DNA of 64,000 nucleotides from Sulfuriferula sp. AH1 (GCF_002162035.1 NZ_CP021138.1:1-64000), one strand, 5' to 3'; shown: positions 28,105-37,339, counted from the stretch's first letter. Notes: generated from the letters alone by a model not told the origin. Numbers and translations: made by a program.

Positions 28105-29742
28105 TCAAAATTTTTTCACCTCAATGTTGTATTTCAGCAATGCGTAACCCATCTGCCGTGGCGAGATATTAAGCAATCGGGCGGCTTTGGCCTGTACCCA
28201 GCCGCACTGTTCCAGCGCCCAGATCAGCCGTTCGCGCTCGGTGGAGGGTGGGGCGGGGTGTTCAACGGCTGATGGCGCGACGTGCTCGCGCTGGTTGCTC
28301 TCTGCCGCCGCAGGCGGCTTCTCGACGTGAGCTGGCTGAATCACGGTGACGGGGATGGTGTCACCGTGCAGCATCTGGGTAAGGCATTTGGCATGCTGAC
28401 AGGGAAAGTCGAATTCCCGGATGACGTTGGTTCGCGTCATGGTTGCAGTGCGCTCGACGCAATTTTCCAGCTCGCGCACATTGCCCGGCCAATAGCAGTT
28501 GACCAGCACCTGCATGGATTCCGCCGACAAGGTCAGCTTGCGCTTGTTTTCCAGATTGAATTTACTGAGGAAACGCTCCACCAGATAGGGAATGTCTTCG
28601 CGTCGGTCACGTAGTGGCGGCAGGAAAATGCTGACCACGTTGATGCGGTAATACAGATCGGCGCGAAACTCGCCCTTGGTGACGGCTTGCTCCAGATTCC
28701 TGTTGGTGGCAGTAATCAGGCGCACATCGACTTTAATGGAACGATTGCCGCCAACGCGTTCGAATTCGCGCTCCTGCAGCACGCGTAACAGTTTGGCCTG
28801 GAACGCCGGGGAAATATCGCCGATCTCGTCCAGGAACAGGGTGCCGCCGTGCGCCTGCTCGAAGCGGCCCTTACGCTCGGCCTGCGCGCCGGTAAACGCG
28901 CCCTTTTCGTGGCCGAACAATTCGGATTCCAGCAGAGTTTCGGTCAATGCGGCGCAATTGACCTTGATGAACGGGCCGTTCTTGCGCGAGCTGAGAAAAT
29001 GGATGCCGCGGGCGATGACTTCCTTGCCGGTGCCGCTTTCGCCACGCAACAGCACGGTGGCGTGCCCCGGTGCAGCCATGTGCGCCTGCGCGAACACCTC
29101 CTGCATGGGCTTGGAATAACCGACCACATTGTCCAGGCTGTATTTGCCGTGCAATTCGCTTTTTAGGCGCCGCTGTTCCTGCATGAGCAGGGTGCGCTCG
29201 GCAGTGACGCTCTGATGCAAGCGCACGGTCTGGCCGATCAGGTTGGCGACCATCGTCAGCAACAGCACATCATTCTGGAATTTGCCGCTGCGTCCTTCCG
29301 CCACACGGTCTATGCTCAATACGCCGATGGTTTCGGTGCCATGCTTTATCGGTACGCCGATAAAGGCGATGGGCTGCTCCGCGATCTCATCCAGCGAACC
29401 GGTACGGTTGAGAAACAGCGGTTCCTTGGCAATATCGTGCACGACTACCGGTATGCCGGTTTGCAATATGCGTCCGGTCACACCTTCACCTGACTGGAAC
29501 CGCCCGCGCTTGAACTCTTCTGCCGACAAGCCACTGGCACCAACCAGGTGCAACTCGCCTGACGCCTGTAACAAACTGATCATGCCGCGTCGCGAGTCCA
29601 GATTAACGGACAACAGGTTCAACACCTCGCGAAAGGTTTTCGGCAGGTTGAGCGACGAGCTCAAGATTTTGCCAACTTCATAAATGGTGACCAGCTCCAG
29701 GCTCCTGCTCTGCTCTGCTGTTTTAGCCATTTGGCTCTCCAA
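28105..29742 (-). CDS. nifA: Nif-specific transcriptional activator NifA
   Basis: Sigma-54-dependent enhancer-binding protein that turns on nif operons. The 545 residues comprise an N-terminal GAF domain (about 20-180), an AAA+ domain with Walker A GESGTGKE (234-241) and the sigma-54 contact GAFTGA (281-286), and a C-terminal Fis-type helix-turn-helix (QAKAARLLNISPRQMGYALLK). The interdomain linker holds C416-X11-C428-X19-C448-X4-C453, the four-cysteine pattern of oxygen-sensitive NifA proteins, which work without NifL. MAKTAEQS at 29730 is an alternative start. No nifL is in the window. Confidence 0.97.
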   Translation of the reverse strand: MESQMAKTAEQSRSLELVTIYEVGKILSSSLNLPKTFREVLNLLSVNLDSRRGMISLLQASGELHLVGASGLSAEEFKRGRFQSGEGVTGRILQTGIPVVVHDIAKEPLFLNRTGSLDEIAEQPIAFIGVPIKHGTETIGVLSIDRVAEGRSGKFQNDVLLLTMVANLIGQTVRLHQSVTAERTLLMQEQRRLKSELHGKYSLDNVVGYSKPMQEVFAQAHMAAPGHATVLLRGESGTGKEVIARGIHFLSSRKNGPFIKVNCAALTETLLESELFGHEKGAFTGAQAERKGRFEQAHGGTLFLDEIGDISPAFQAKLLRVLQEREFERVGGNRSIKVDVRLITATNRNLEQAVTKGEFRADLYYRINVVSIFLPPLRDRREDIPYLVERFLSKFNLENKRKLTLSAESMQVLVNCYWPGNVRELENCVERTATMTRTNVIREFDFPCQHAKCLTQMLHGDTIPVTVIQPAHVEKPPAAAESNQREHVAPSAVEHPAPPSTERERLIWALEQCGWVQAKAARLLNISPRQMGYALLKYNIEVKKF

Positions 29743-29865
29743 AAATCAATACTGGCTACGGTTAAAATACAAACCCTTGTTCCCCTATATTTTTGATATT
29801 GAGATAATAAGATCGTTAAATTGCCGGGATGACGGACGCAATAATTTTCCTGTAAACGTATTTCA

Positions 29866-29881
29866 TGCAAAAAACGTACCG
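29866..29881 (-). promoter_or_regulatory. Possible sigma-54 promoter upstream of nifA
   Basis: The minus strand reads CGGTACGTTTTTTGCA with GG-N10-GC spacing, about 125-140 bases before the nifA start. Without a clear activator site it stays tentative. Confidence 0.4.
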
Positions 29882-29893
29882 GTAACGCATCGC

Positions 29894-29925
29894 ACCCGGA
29901 TCGGCAACCGCCCCGCGATCCGGGT
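29894..29925. repeat. 10-bp inverted repeat upstream of nifA
   Basis: ACCCGGATCG and CGATCCGGGT are perfect arms separated by 12 bases, directly upstream of the possible nifA promoter. It could be an operator for a dimeric regulator or a hairpin; nothing in the plus direction needs a terminator here. Confidence 0.5.
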
Positions 29926-30029
29926 TTCCCCGTTTATCATTTGCGATAACCGCGTTGTGACGCGATTCGCAGCCGGACACGCCGGATACATATTTCGCTT
30001 ACAGCCGCAGCCAGGTGCCGGAATTCATC

Positions 30030-30045
30030 AGGCACTTATTTTGCT
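30030..30045 (+). promoter_or_regulatory. Predicted sigma-54 promoter of the FmdB-like gene
   Basis: AGGCACTTATTTTGCT has exact GG-N10-GC spacing with strong GGCAC and TTGCT elements, about 50 bases before the ATG at 30095. No exact TGT-N10-ACA site is nearby. Confidence 0.7.
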
Positions 30046-30094
30046 AATACCTTCCATAACGCGCATTTTTGTAAGTAACCCTACAGGAGGATGT

Positions 30095-30325
30095 ATGCCT
30101 ATCTACGATTATCGCTGTAATAATTGCGACAAAACTTTCGAACTTCTGGTCAGATCAACCACCGTGTTCGCTTGTCCACAGTGCGGCAGCCTGCAACTGG
30201 AAAAACTCGTGTCGATGCCGGCACCCAAGAGCAAGATCGATGTCCTGCGCAAACGCGTACGCAGCCAGGCCGCCCGCGAAGGCCATTTCAGCAACTACAA
30301 GCCTTCGGAAATACCGCGCAATTGA
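30095..30325 (+). CDS. FmdB-family zinc-ribbon protein
   Basis: 76-residue small protein with an N-terminal zinc ribbon: MPIYDYRCNNCDKTFE gives the first C-X2-C, and FACPQCGSLQLEK the second. This is the FmdB/CxxC_CxxC_SSSS family, thought to be regulatory or metal-binding. The tail is basic (DVLRKRVRSQAAREG). An AGGAGG ribosome site at 30085-30090 supports this start. A sigma-54 promoter directly upstream, and its place between nifA and the isc operon, point to expression with nif genes. Confidence 0.87.
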   Translation: MPIYDYRCNNCDKTFELLVRSTTVFACPQCGSLQLEKLVSMPAPKSKIDVLRKRVRSQAAREGHFSNYKPSEIPRN

Positions 30326-30416
30326 TGTCGCAGGCACCGGCGGGCACGTAGTCTGCACGCCGCGCGGCTCATTACGCCAGCGGCTACCCCACGCTCCGGG
30401 ACTACGCTCGGGTTTT

Positions 30417-30432
30417 TGTACCGATCCCTACA
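30417..30432. promoter_or_regulatory. NifA-type activator site upstream of the isc operon
   Basis: TGTACCGATCCCTACA is an exact TGT-N10-ACA match about 77 bases upstream of the iscS -24 element, a usual distance for NifA. Confidence 0.7.
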
Positions 30433-30508
30433 AAAACGACAATCAAGATCACCTTGAATTTATATTTTTATTCAATAAAACCATAAAGTTACAAAACCAA
30501 ATCAATAT

Positions 30509-30524
30509 TGGTACGCTACTTGCT
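30509..30524 (+). promoter_or_regulatory. Predicted sigma-54 promoter of the isc operon
   Basis: TGGTACGCTACTTGCT matches the -24/-12 consensus with exact spacing, about 60 bases upstream of the iscS start. No IscR-type promoter or iscR gene is present. Confidence 0.75.
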
Positions 30525-30583
30525 GATAGCAGAATGTACCGACTGTCAACCGACAAACATTACTCGCGATACTTAAAGACACC

Positions 30584-31795
30584 ATGCTCAAGTCACCTAT
30601 ATATCTCGACTATTCTGCAACCACCCCGGTCGATCCGCGTGTGGCACAGAAGATGATCCCTTATCTGACAGTGATGTTTGGCAATCCGGCCAGCCGTTCG
30701 CATGCCTACGGCTGGGATGCCGACAAGGCTGTCGAAGAGGCGCGCGAACACGTTGCCAAGCTGGTCAATGCCGACCCCAAGGAAATCGTGTGGACGTCCG
30801 GCGCAACCGAGTCCAACAACCTGGCACTGAAGGGCGCGGCGCATTTCTACAAAGCCAAGGGCAAACATCTGATTACGGTGAAAACCGAACATAAGGCGAT
30901 TATCGATACCTGCCGCGAACTCGAACGCGAGGGTTTTGAAGTCACCTATCTGGATACGCGTGAAGACGGTCTGCTCGATCTGGAAGTCTTCAAGCAGGCG
31001 ATCCGCCCCGACACCATCCTGGCATCGGTGATGTTCGTCAATAACGAGATCGGCGTGATCCAGCCGATTGCCGAGCTGGGTCAGATCTGCCGCGACAAAG
31101 GCATTATTTTTCATGTGGATGCTGCGCAGGCGACCGGCAAGGTCGAAATTGATCTCGGCAAACTCAAAGTCGATCTGATGTCGTTCTCCGCCCACAAGAC
31201 CTACGGCCCCAAAGGCATAGGCGCACTGTACGTGCGCCGCAAGCCGCGGATACGGCTGGAAGCGCAGATGCATGGCGGCGGTCACGAACGCGGCATGCGT
31301 TCCGGTACGCTGGCTACGCACCAGATCGTCGGCATGGGTGAAGCCTATCGTATCGCCGCCGAGGAAATGGCTGCCGAAAACGAACGCATCCGCCAGCTGC
31401 GCGACCGTCTGCTGGCGGGTTTCATGGCGCTGGAAGAGGTCTACGTCAACGGCGATATGACCCGGCGCGTGCCGCACAATCTCAACATCAGTTTCAACTA
31501 TGTAGAAGGCGAATCGTTACTGATGGCGATCAAGGACATTGCGGTCTCCAGCGGCTCGGCCTGCACCTCGGCCAGTCTGGAGCCATCCTACGTACTGCGC
31601 GCACTGGGCCGCAACGACGAACTGGCGCACAGCTCGATCCGCTTTAGCCTGGGGCGCTTCACCACGGTCGAAGAAGTGGATTTCGCGATCGAGCTGATCA
31701 AGGAAAAAATCGGCAGGCTGCGCGAGCTGTCTCCGCTGTGGGATATGTACAAGGATGGCATCGACATCAACTCGGTGCAATGGGCTGCACACTAA
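30584..31795 (+). CDS. iscS: Cysteine desulfurase IscS
   Basis: PLP enzyme supplying sulfur to the IscU scaffold. The 403-residue protein has the IscS-type start [16 protein letters not shown], the PLP-lysine block [18 protein letters not shown] near 203, the catalytic cysteine in [18 protein letters not shown] near 328 and the IscS C-terminal [18 protein letters not shown], which NifS lacks. It heads an operon with iscU, erpA, iscA, hscA and fdx. The upstream NifA-type site and sigma-54 promoter suggest this is a nitrogen-fixation copy. A further in-frame ATG does not follow closely, so the start is reasonably sure. Confidence 0.96.
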   Translation: MLKSPIYLDYSATTPVDPRVAQKMIPYLTVMFGNPASRSHAYGWDADKAVEEAREHVAKLVNADPKEIVWTSGATESNNLALKGAAHFYKAKGKHLITVKTEHKAIIDTCRELEREGFEVTYLDTREDGLLDLEVFKQAIRPDTILASVMFVNNEIGVIQPIAELGQICRDKGIIFHVDAAQATGKVEIDLGKLKVDLMSFSAHKTYGPKGIGALYVRRKPRIRLEAQMHGGGHERGMRSGTLATHQIVGMGEAYRIAAEEMAAENERIRQLRDRLLAGFMALEEVYVNGDMTRRVPHNLNISFNYVEGESLLMAIKDIAVSSGSACTSASLEPSYVLRALGRNDELAHSSIRFSLGRFTTVEEVDFAIELIKEKIGRLRELSPLWDMYKDGIDINSVQWAAH

Positions 31796-31810
31796 ATTCA
31801 GGAGAACACT

Positions 31811-32236
31811 ATGTCATACAGCGACAAACTCATAGATCACTACGAAAACCCGCGCAACGTCGGCACCTTCGACAAGGACGACGACAGCGTCGCCACCGGC
31901 ATGGTCGGCGCACCGGCATGCGGCGATGTGATGAAGCTGCAGATCAAGGTCAATGCCGACGGCGTGATCGAAGATGCCAAATTCAAGACCTACGGCTGCG
32001 GCTCGGCGATTGCATCCAGTTCGCTGGTGACCGAGTGGGTCAAGGGCAAGACGCTGGAACAGGCGCTGGATATCAAAAATACCGCCATTGCCGAAGAGCT
32101 GGCATTACCGCCGGTAAAAATCCACTGCTCCATCCTCGCCGAAGACGCGATCAAGGCCGCCGTGGCGGATTACCGTTCCAAACACGAAACGGGCGAAGCC
32201 GGCTATCCGATCTGTGCACCCGTCGCTGCCCATTGA
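31811..32236 (+). CDS. iscU: Fe-S cluster scaffold IscU with extended C-terminus
   Basis: Scaffold on which IscS-derived sulfur and iron form [2Fe-2S] and [4Fe-4S] clusters. Ligands are C37 and D39 in [11 protein letters not shown]63 in [11 protein letters not shown]105 and C106 in KIHCSILA; the LPPVK motif that HscA recognises is at 99-103. At 141 residues it is about 13 longer than usual IscU, with a tail [16 protein letters not shown] bearing an extra cysteine, C135. It follows iscS by 15 bases. No nifU is in the window, so this may serve as the nif scaffold. Confidence 0.95.
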   Translation: MSYSDKLIDHYENPRNVGTFDKDDDSVATGMVGAPACGDVMKLQIKVNADGVIEDAKFKTYGCGSAIASSSLVTEWVKGKTLEQALDIKNTAIAEELALPPVKIHCSILAEDAIKAAVADYRSKHETGEAGYPICAPVAAH

Positions 32237-32267
32237 TGTCCCAACCTCTGATAAACAGGAGCTGACC

Positions 32268-32648
32268 ATGTTAGAAACCATGTCTGAAACCACCCAAACG
32301 GCAACCATCACCGATTTTTCCAGCCCGATACAGTTCTCCGAGAGCGCGGCGCTGAAAGTGAAGGACATGATCGCGGAAGAAGGCAACCCGAAATTGAATT
32401 TGCGTGCTTATGTCACCGGCGGCGGCTGTTCCGGCTTCCAGTATGGTTTTGCCTTTGACGAAACCATCAATGAAGACGACACCTGCATCGCCAGGCATGG
32501 CGTCAATCTGATCGTGGATGCGGTGAGTTTCCAGTATCTGGCCGGTGCCGAAATCGATTATGAAGACGGCCTGGAAGGCGCCCGCTTTCTTATCAAGAAC
32601 CCGAATGCTGCCTCTACTTGCGGTTGCGGCAGCTCGTTCTCGATGTAA
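32268..32648 (+). CDS. erpA: A-type Fe-S carrier, ErpA-like
   Basis: 126-residue A-type carrier that transfers clusters to apo-proteins. The conserved cysteines are in [16 protein letters not shown] near 67 and [11 protein letters not shown] at the end. The ErpA-like features are the start [21 protein letters not shown] and the end GCGSSFSM. I chose ATG 32268 because the upstream in-frame codon would overlap iscU. Its placement between iscU and iscA is unusual, as erpA is normally a stand-alone gene; it could also be called a second iscA. Confidence 0.85.
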   Translation: MLETMSETTQTATITDFSSPIQFSESAALKVKDMIAEEGNPKLNLRAYVTGGGCSGFQYGFAFDETINEDDTCIARHGVNLIVDAVSFQYLAGAEIDYEDGLEGARFLIKNPNAASTCGCGSSFSM

Positions 32649-32671
32649 TCACCCCTGCTGAGGAGAGCATC

Positions 32672-32995
32672 ATGACTGTCACCCTGACTGAGAGCGCGGC
32701 TAAACGCGTCAGCAGTTTTATCGAAAAACGCGGCAAGGGCGTAGGTTTACGTCTGGCGGTTAAAACCAGCGGCTGCTCCGGCCTGGCCTACGCCATCGAA
32801 TTTGCTGACGAAACTGCAGAAGACGACCTGCTGTTTGAAAGCCACGGCGTGACCGTATTGGTAGATCCGAAAAGCCATGTTTTTCTGGCTGGCACCGAGC
32901 TGGATTTCGTACGCGAGGGGTTGAACGAGGGCTTCAAGTTCAACAATCCCAACGTCAAGGACTCCTGCGGCTGCGGCGAGAGTTTCAAGGTCTGA
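32672..32995 (+). CDS. iscA: A-type Fe-S carrier IscA
   Basis: 107 residues, the standard IscA length, with ligands in [15 protein letters not shown] near 35 and [11 protein letters not shown] at the C-terminus. It is preceded by a good AGGAGAG ribosome site (32660s) and follows the ErpA-like gene by 23 bases. It accepts iron or clusters from IscU and hands them on. In ordinary isc operons the next gene is hscB; here hscA follows at once, 33 bases later. Confidence 0.94.
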   Translation: MTVTLTESAAKRVSSFIEKRGKGVGLRLAVKTSGCSGLAYAIEFADETAEDDLLFESHGVTVLVDPKSHVFLAGTELDFVREGLNEGFKFNNPNVKDSCGCGESFKV

Positions 32996-33028
32996 CCCTT
33001 TTATTGACGCATAAACCGGCAATCTATT

Positions 33029-34909
33029 ATGGCACTGCTACAGATATCCGAACCCGGCCTGTCCGCCGCACCGCACCAGCATCGCCTGGCAGTCGGTATT
33101 GATCTAGGTACCACCAATTCGCTGGTAGCCAGCGTCATCAGCGGCTCCGGCACGGTCATCCGCGACGAATTTGAACGCAGTCTGCTGCCGTCCGTGGTGC
33201 GTTATCTGGCTGATGGCAATATCGAGACCGGCCATGACGCACTGGCGCATCAAAGCTGCGACGCACTCAATACCATCGCCTCCGCCAAACGCCTGATGGG
33301 ACGCGGACTCGCCGATGTGGCCGACATACACCAGATACCTTACCGCCTGATCGACTCCCCGGGCATGGTCAGCATCGCCACCGCGGCGGGAGCCAAAACA
33401 CCGGTCGAAGTCGGTGCAGAAATTCTGCGTACGTTGCGCCTGCGTGCCGAAGCCGCATTGGGCGGCGAACTCACCGGCGCCGTCATTACCGTGCCCGCCT
33501 ACTTCGACGACGCGCAGCGCCAGGCCACCAAGGATGCTGCGCGACTGGCCGGACTGACTGTATTGCGGCTGCTCAACGAGCCTACCGCTGCCGCAATCGC
33601 TTATGGCCTCGACAATGCCGCCGAAGGTATCTATGCGGTCTATGATCTGGGTGGCGGCACGTTTGATATTTCCATCCTCAAACTGTCGCAGGGTATCTTT
33701 GAAGTACTCGCCACCAACGGCGATTCCGCACTGGGCGGCGACGATTTCGATCGCGCCATCGCTGGCTGGGTCAGCGCACAACTCGCGCTGCCAGCGCTGG
33801 ATGCGTACGACATGCAACAATTGCTGACTCAGGCTCGAGTTGCCAAGGAAGCCCTGTCGGTTGAGCCCATCGCCCGCATCAACACCACGCTGTGCGACGG
33901 TCGCGCCATCGATGCACTGCTGTCGCGTGAAACGTTCGAGAGCATCACCGCCGAACTGGTGGCACGCACCCTCAAACCTACACGCAAAGCCTTGCGCGAC
34001 GCCAAATTGGGCGTAGAAGAGGTCACCGGCGTGGTGCTGGTGGGCGGTTCTACCCGCATGCTGCATATACGCCAGGCCGTAGCCGACCATTTCCGGCAGA
34101 CCCCGCTGACCAATGTCGACCCCGATCAGGTCGTCGCCCTCGGCGCAGCCATGCAGGCCAACGTACTGGCAGGCAATCGCGGCAACGACGACTGGCTGCT
34201 GCTGGATATCAATCCGCTGTCGCTGGGCATCGAAACCATGGGCGGGCTGGTGGAAAAGATCATCCCGCGCAACGCCGGCATACCGGTAGCGCAGGCGCAG
34301 GAATTCACCACCTTCAAGGATGGCCAGACCGCCATGAGTTTTCACGTGCTGCAAGGTGAACGCGAATTGGTGGCAGACTGTCGCTCGCTGGCGAGGTTCG
34401 AGCTGCGTGGCATCCCGCCCATGGTGGCGGGCGCGGCACGCATCCGGGTGACGCTGCAGGTGGATGCCGACGGACTGCTGAGCGTTAGCGCCCGTGAACA
34501 GAGTACCGGGATAGAAACATCGGTCATCGTCAAGCCCTCATACGGGCTGAGCGATACCCAGGTCGCAGAAATGCTGCAGGATGCTTACGGTAAAGCCGAC
34601 AGCGACATGCAGGTACGCATGCTGCGCGAAGCACAGGTAGACGCCCGGCGCCTGCTCGATGCCACCTACGCCGCCATCGAACAGGATGGCGAAATCCTGC
34701 TCGCGCCCGGCGAGCGTGCGGTACTGACGAAGGCCATGTACGCATTGGCTGAAGTCATCGAAACCAGCGATGCGGACAGTCTGCGTGCGCTTAAACAGGC
34801 CAGCGAGGCGCTCAACCGCGCCACTCGGAATTTTGCCGCCCGGCGCATGGACGCCAGCATACAGCGCGCCCTGGCCGGACATAAACTGGCCGACCTGGCA
34901 CAGGTTTAA
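33029..34909 (+). CDS. hscA: Fe-S chaperone HscA (Hsp70 family)
   Basis: Specialised Hsp70 that promotes cluster transfer from IscU by binding its LPPVK motif. The 626-residue protein has the ATPase domain signature [15 protein letters not shown] near residue 22, [13 protein letters not shown] near 206 and [16 protein letters not shown] near 335, then the substrate-binding domain from about 390 ([14 protein letters not shown]). Length and sequence fit HscA rather than DnaK. Its J-protein partner HscB is not encoded beside it, which is exceptional for this operon. Confidence 0.95.
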   Translation: MALLQISEPGLSAAPHQHRLAVGIDLGTTNSLVASVISGSGTVIRDEFERSLLPSVVRYLADGNIETGHDALAHQSCDALNTIASAKRLMGRGLADVADIHQIPYRLIDSPGMVSIATAAGAKTPVEVGAEILRTLRLRAEAALGGELTGAVITVPAYFDDAQRQATKDAARLAGLTVLRLLNEPTAAAIAYGLDNAAEGIYAVYDLGGGTFDISILKLSQGIFEVLATNGDSALGGDDFDRAIAGWVSAQLALPALDAYDMQQLLTQARVAKEALSVEPIARINTTLCDGRAIDALLSRETFESITAELVARTLKPTRKALRDAKLGVEEVTGVVLVGGSTRMLHIRQAVADHFRQTPLTNVDPDQVVALGAAMQANVLAGNRGNDDWLLLDINPLSLGIETMGGLVEKIIPRNAGIPVAQAQEFTTFKDGQTAMSFHVLQGERELVADCRSLARFELRGIPPMVAGAARIRVTLQVDADGLLSVSAREQSTGIETSVIVKPSYGLSDTQVAEMLQDAYGKADSDMQVRMLREAQVDARRLLDATYAAIEQDGEILLAPGERAVLTKAMYALAEVIETSDADSLRALKQASEALNRATRNFAARRMDASIQRALAGHKLADLAQV

Positions 34910-34934
34910 TCCGCCACTTTCCGGAGAGATCACC

Positions 34935-35297
34935 ATGCCACGCATTATCGTTCTGCCCCATGACACGCTCTGCCCGCAAGGCGCGACCTTTGATGCCAAA
35001 GCGGGGGGCTTTCTGTGCGACGCACTGCTCAAGAACAGCATTGCGCTGGAACATGCCTGCGAAAAATCCTGCGCTTGCGCCACGTGCCACGTCATCATCC
35101 GCGAAGGCTACGCTTCGCTGACGCCCGCGGGTGAAGATGAAGAAGATCAGCTCGACAAAGCCTGGGGGCTCAACCAGCATTCACGTCTGGCCTGCCAGGT
35201 AGTTGTGCGTCAAGCCGACCTGCTGGTGGAATTGCCACGCTATACCCTGAATCTTGTTCAGGAAAAGCCTGAACCAGGGTTGCCCCATGAACCATGA
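34935..35297 (+). CDS. fdx: Isc-type [2Fe-2S] ferredoxin
   Basis: Adrenodoxin-like ferredoxin that supplies electrons for cluster assembly. The 120 residues include the ligand loop EHACEKSCACATCHVI (C-X5-C-X2-C near 45-54) and the fourth cysteine in SRLACQVVV near 91. The start ATG 34935 follows a GGAGAG ribosome site and hscA by 25 bases. The C-terminal tail after NLVQEKPEPG is slightly longer than in common Fdx. It ends the isc operon. Confidence 0.93.
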   Translation: MPRIIVLPHDTLCPQGATFDAKAGGFLCDALLKNSIALEHACEKSCACATCHVIIREGYASLTPAGEDEEDQLDKAWGLNQHSRLACQVVVRQADLLVELPRYTLNLVQEKPEPGLPHEP

Positions 35298-35328
35298 CTA
35301 TTAACAATCACCGTGCAAAGTTGTATTT

Positions 35329-35349
35329 GCATGGTACTCCACACCATGC
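35329..35349 (+). terminator. Hairpin after the isc operon
   Basis: GCATGGT and ACCATGC form a 7-bp stem with a 7-base loop about 30 bases after fdx. There is only a weak following T content, so termination is tentative. The rest of 35350-35537 is AT-rich and shows nothing clear beyond the ribosome site GGGGGAG before the next gene. Confidence 0.45.
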
Positions 35350-35537
35350 GCTCTTTGCATTCAAGTAAATTCCTCCTTATTCAATCATTCTTGGTATAAA
35401 GGCATTCCCGATTTAAACAGTGCGGACTTATTCCAAATATGTTCCAATTAACTTACTAATTCCTTACAATATTCTAAAAAATCACAATAACTAACCGATC
35501 CGTCTCACAACCACCATTATTAACAACGGGGGAGATT

Positions 35538-37235
35538 ATGCGAAACAACATGCCCGTCACAGGCACAGAATACATTTTGAGCGAATCCGAAACCATCGTC
35601 TCAAAAACCGATCTGCACGGCAACATTACTTACATTAACCAGGACTTCATCAATATCAGCGGGTTCTCCGAAGAAGAGTTGCTGGGCGCGCCGCAAAACA
35701 TAGTGCGCCACCCCGACATGCCGAAAGAGGCCTTTGCCGATTTCTGGCGCACACTGCAAAGCGGCAAGGCCTGGACCGGCCTGGTAAAGAACCGCTGCAA
35801 GAATGGCGATCATTACTGGGTGGAAGCCAATGCTGCGCCCATGTTCGAAAACGGTCGGATCGTTGGCTACACCTCCATACGCGTCAAGCCCGACAGAGGC
35901 CAGGTCCGCGATGCCGAGAACGCTTACCGGGAAATAAGATCGGGTAGTAAAAAACTGGAAATTGCCGAAGGCGAAGCCGTTCGGCGCTCGCTGCCCCAGC
36001 ATCTGGACATCCTGAAGAATGCATCCATCAAGAGCAAACTGATCATGTCCTCGGGCTTGTTGGCGCTGCTGTTCACAGCCAATCTGATCGCAACCGTAAA
36101 CAGCAGCAAGCCGTATGATAATTGGTCGGTAGCCGTTTCCGTTATCGGCATGCTGTTGTCCGCCTTGTTCGGCTTCATGTTCTACCGCAGCATCGTGACG
36201 CCGCTGGAACGTGTTCGCCGCGATATTGAGCGCATGAGTGCGGGGGATCTTTCCGGAAAAATCATATCGGATAGAGACAATGAGCTGGGTAAAGTCATCC
36301 AGTCGTTACGCATTTTACAAATCAATGTGAAATTGCTGGTCGGGCAGATCAAGGAAGCCACCGATCTGGTCAATACCGGCGCGAAGGAAATAGCTGCGGG
36401 CAATGCCGATCTCTCTGCACGTACCGAATCGCAGGCCAGTTCGCTGGAAGAAACCGCTTCTGCGATGGAGCAACTGACCAGCACCGTAAAACAGAATGCA
36501 GACAATGCCCATGAAGCCAACAAACTGGTTGCGACAACCTCCGACATCGCAGTCAAAGGCGGAACCGCTGTAGGCAATGTCGTCAGTACCATGAGTTCAA
36601 TCCAGGACAGTTCACGCAAGATCGCCGATATTATCGGCGTCATCGACGGTATTGCATTCCAGACCAATATTCTGGCCCTCAATGCCGCTGTAGAGGCGGC
36701 GCGCGCTGGAGAACAGGGTCGCGGCTTTGCGGTGGTAGCGACCGAAGTGCGCAGTCTGGCGCAACGCTCGGCGGCAGCTGCCAAGGAAATCAAGGCATTG
36801 ATCGACGACTCGGTGGAGAAAGTCGGACTGGGCAGTAAGCTGGTCGACGCCGCAGGCAAGACCATGGATGAGATTGTAAGCTCGGTCAAGGGCGTGGCTG
36901 GCTACATGAATGACATCACCGCTGCGAGCCAGGAACAAAGCGCAGGCATAGAGGAAGTCAATCAGGCGGTTATGCAGATGGATGAAACGACCCAGCATAA
37001 TGCAGCATTAGTCGAACAGGCCGCAGCAGCGGCAGCGACCATGCAGGATCAGGCAGGCAAGCTGGCGCATCTGGTTAGCGCATTCAGACTGGTCGCCGGT
37101 GCGCAAACACATTCAGTCGAACATAGCGCCGTTCCGGTACAAACTGCGGTAATACGCGTACTGCCAACCCGAATCAAGCCAAAGCCTGCTCCGGCCAGAC
37201 TGGCTGTACCGATTGCCAATAGCAACAGAAAATAA
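35538..37235 (+). CDS. Aer-like PAS-domain methyl-accepting chemotaxis protein
   Basis: Redox or energy-taxis receptor of 565 residues. A PAS domain at about 15-120 (YINQDFINISGFSEEELLG and VRHPDMPKEAFADFW) matches the FAD-binding PAS of Aer. Two hydrophobic segments at about 168-185 and 190-213 are followed by a HAMP domain. The signalling hairpin IAFQTNILALNAAVEAARAG and GRGFAVVATEVRSLAQRS is near 370. It has no obvious periplasmic domain, as in Aer, so it senses from the cytoplasm. It sits between the isc and nifV operons, possibly guiding cells to low oxygen. Confidence 0.93.
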   Translation: MRNNMPVTGTEYILSESETIVSKTDLHGNITYINQDFINISGFSEEELLGAPQNIVRHPDMPKEAFADFWRTLQSGKAWTGLVKNRCKNGDHYWVEANAAPMFENGRIVGYTSIRVKPDRGQVRDAENAYREIRSGSKKLEIAEGEAVRRSLPQHLDILKNASIKSKLIMSSGLLALLFTANLIATVNSSKPYDNWSVAVSVIGMLLSALFGFMFYRSIVTPLERVRRDIERMSAGDLSGKIISDRDNELGKVIQSLRILQINVKLLVGQIKEATDLVNTGAKEIAAGNADLSARTESQASSLEETASAMEQLTSTVKQNADNAHEANKLVATTSDIAVKGGTAVGNVVSTMSSIQDSSRKIADIIGVIDGIAFQTNILALNAAVEAARAGEQGRGFAVVATEVRSLAQRSAAAAKEIKALIDDSVEKVGLGSKLVDAAGKTMDEIVSSVKGVAGYMNDITAASQEQSAGIEEVNQAVMQMDETTQHNAALVEQAAAAAATMQDQAGKLAHLVSAFRLVAGAQTHSVEHSAVPVQTAVIRVLPTRIKPKPAPARLAVPIANSNRK

Positions 37236-37339
37236 GCCCCTATCCAGCAGGCGCAAGTACGCTCTTGCGTCTGCAAGCTGCACTCATTCAAAATAGTTCA
37301 GCCAGCGTTGCCGAACGCGACATCCGGCGCCAGCTCCCC

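Larger units (their letters stand above)
29743..30094. other. Divergent control region between nifA and the FmdB-like gene
   Basis: No gene. It holds a sigma-54-like motif for each direction and a 10-bp inverted repeat, listed separately. I found no exact TGT-N10-ACA site here. Confidence 0.6.

Noticed and set aside
30544-30559. Second TGT-N10-ACA match before iscS
   Set aside because: It lies downstream of the sigma-54 element, between promoter and gene, where a NifA enhancer is not expected.
33104-34354. Minus-strand reading frame of 416 codons across hscA
   Set aside because: Antisense shadow of a well-conserved Hsp70 gene; composition is rich in G, Q and H as expected from GC-biased antisense frames.
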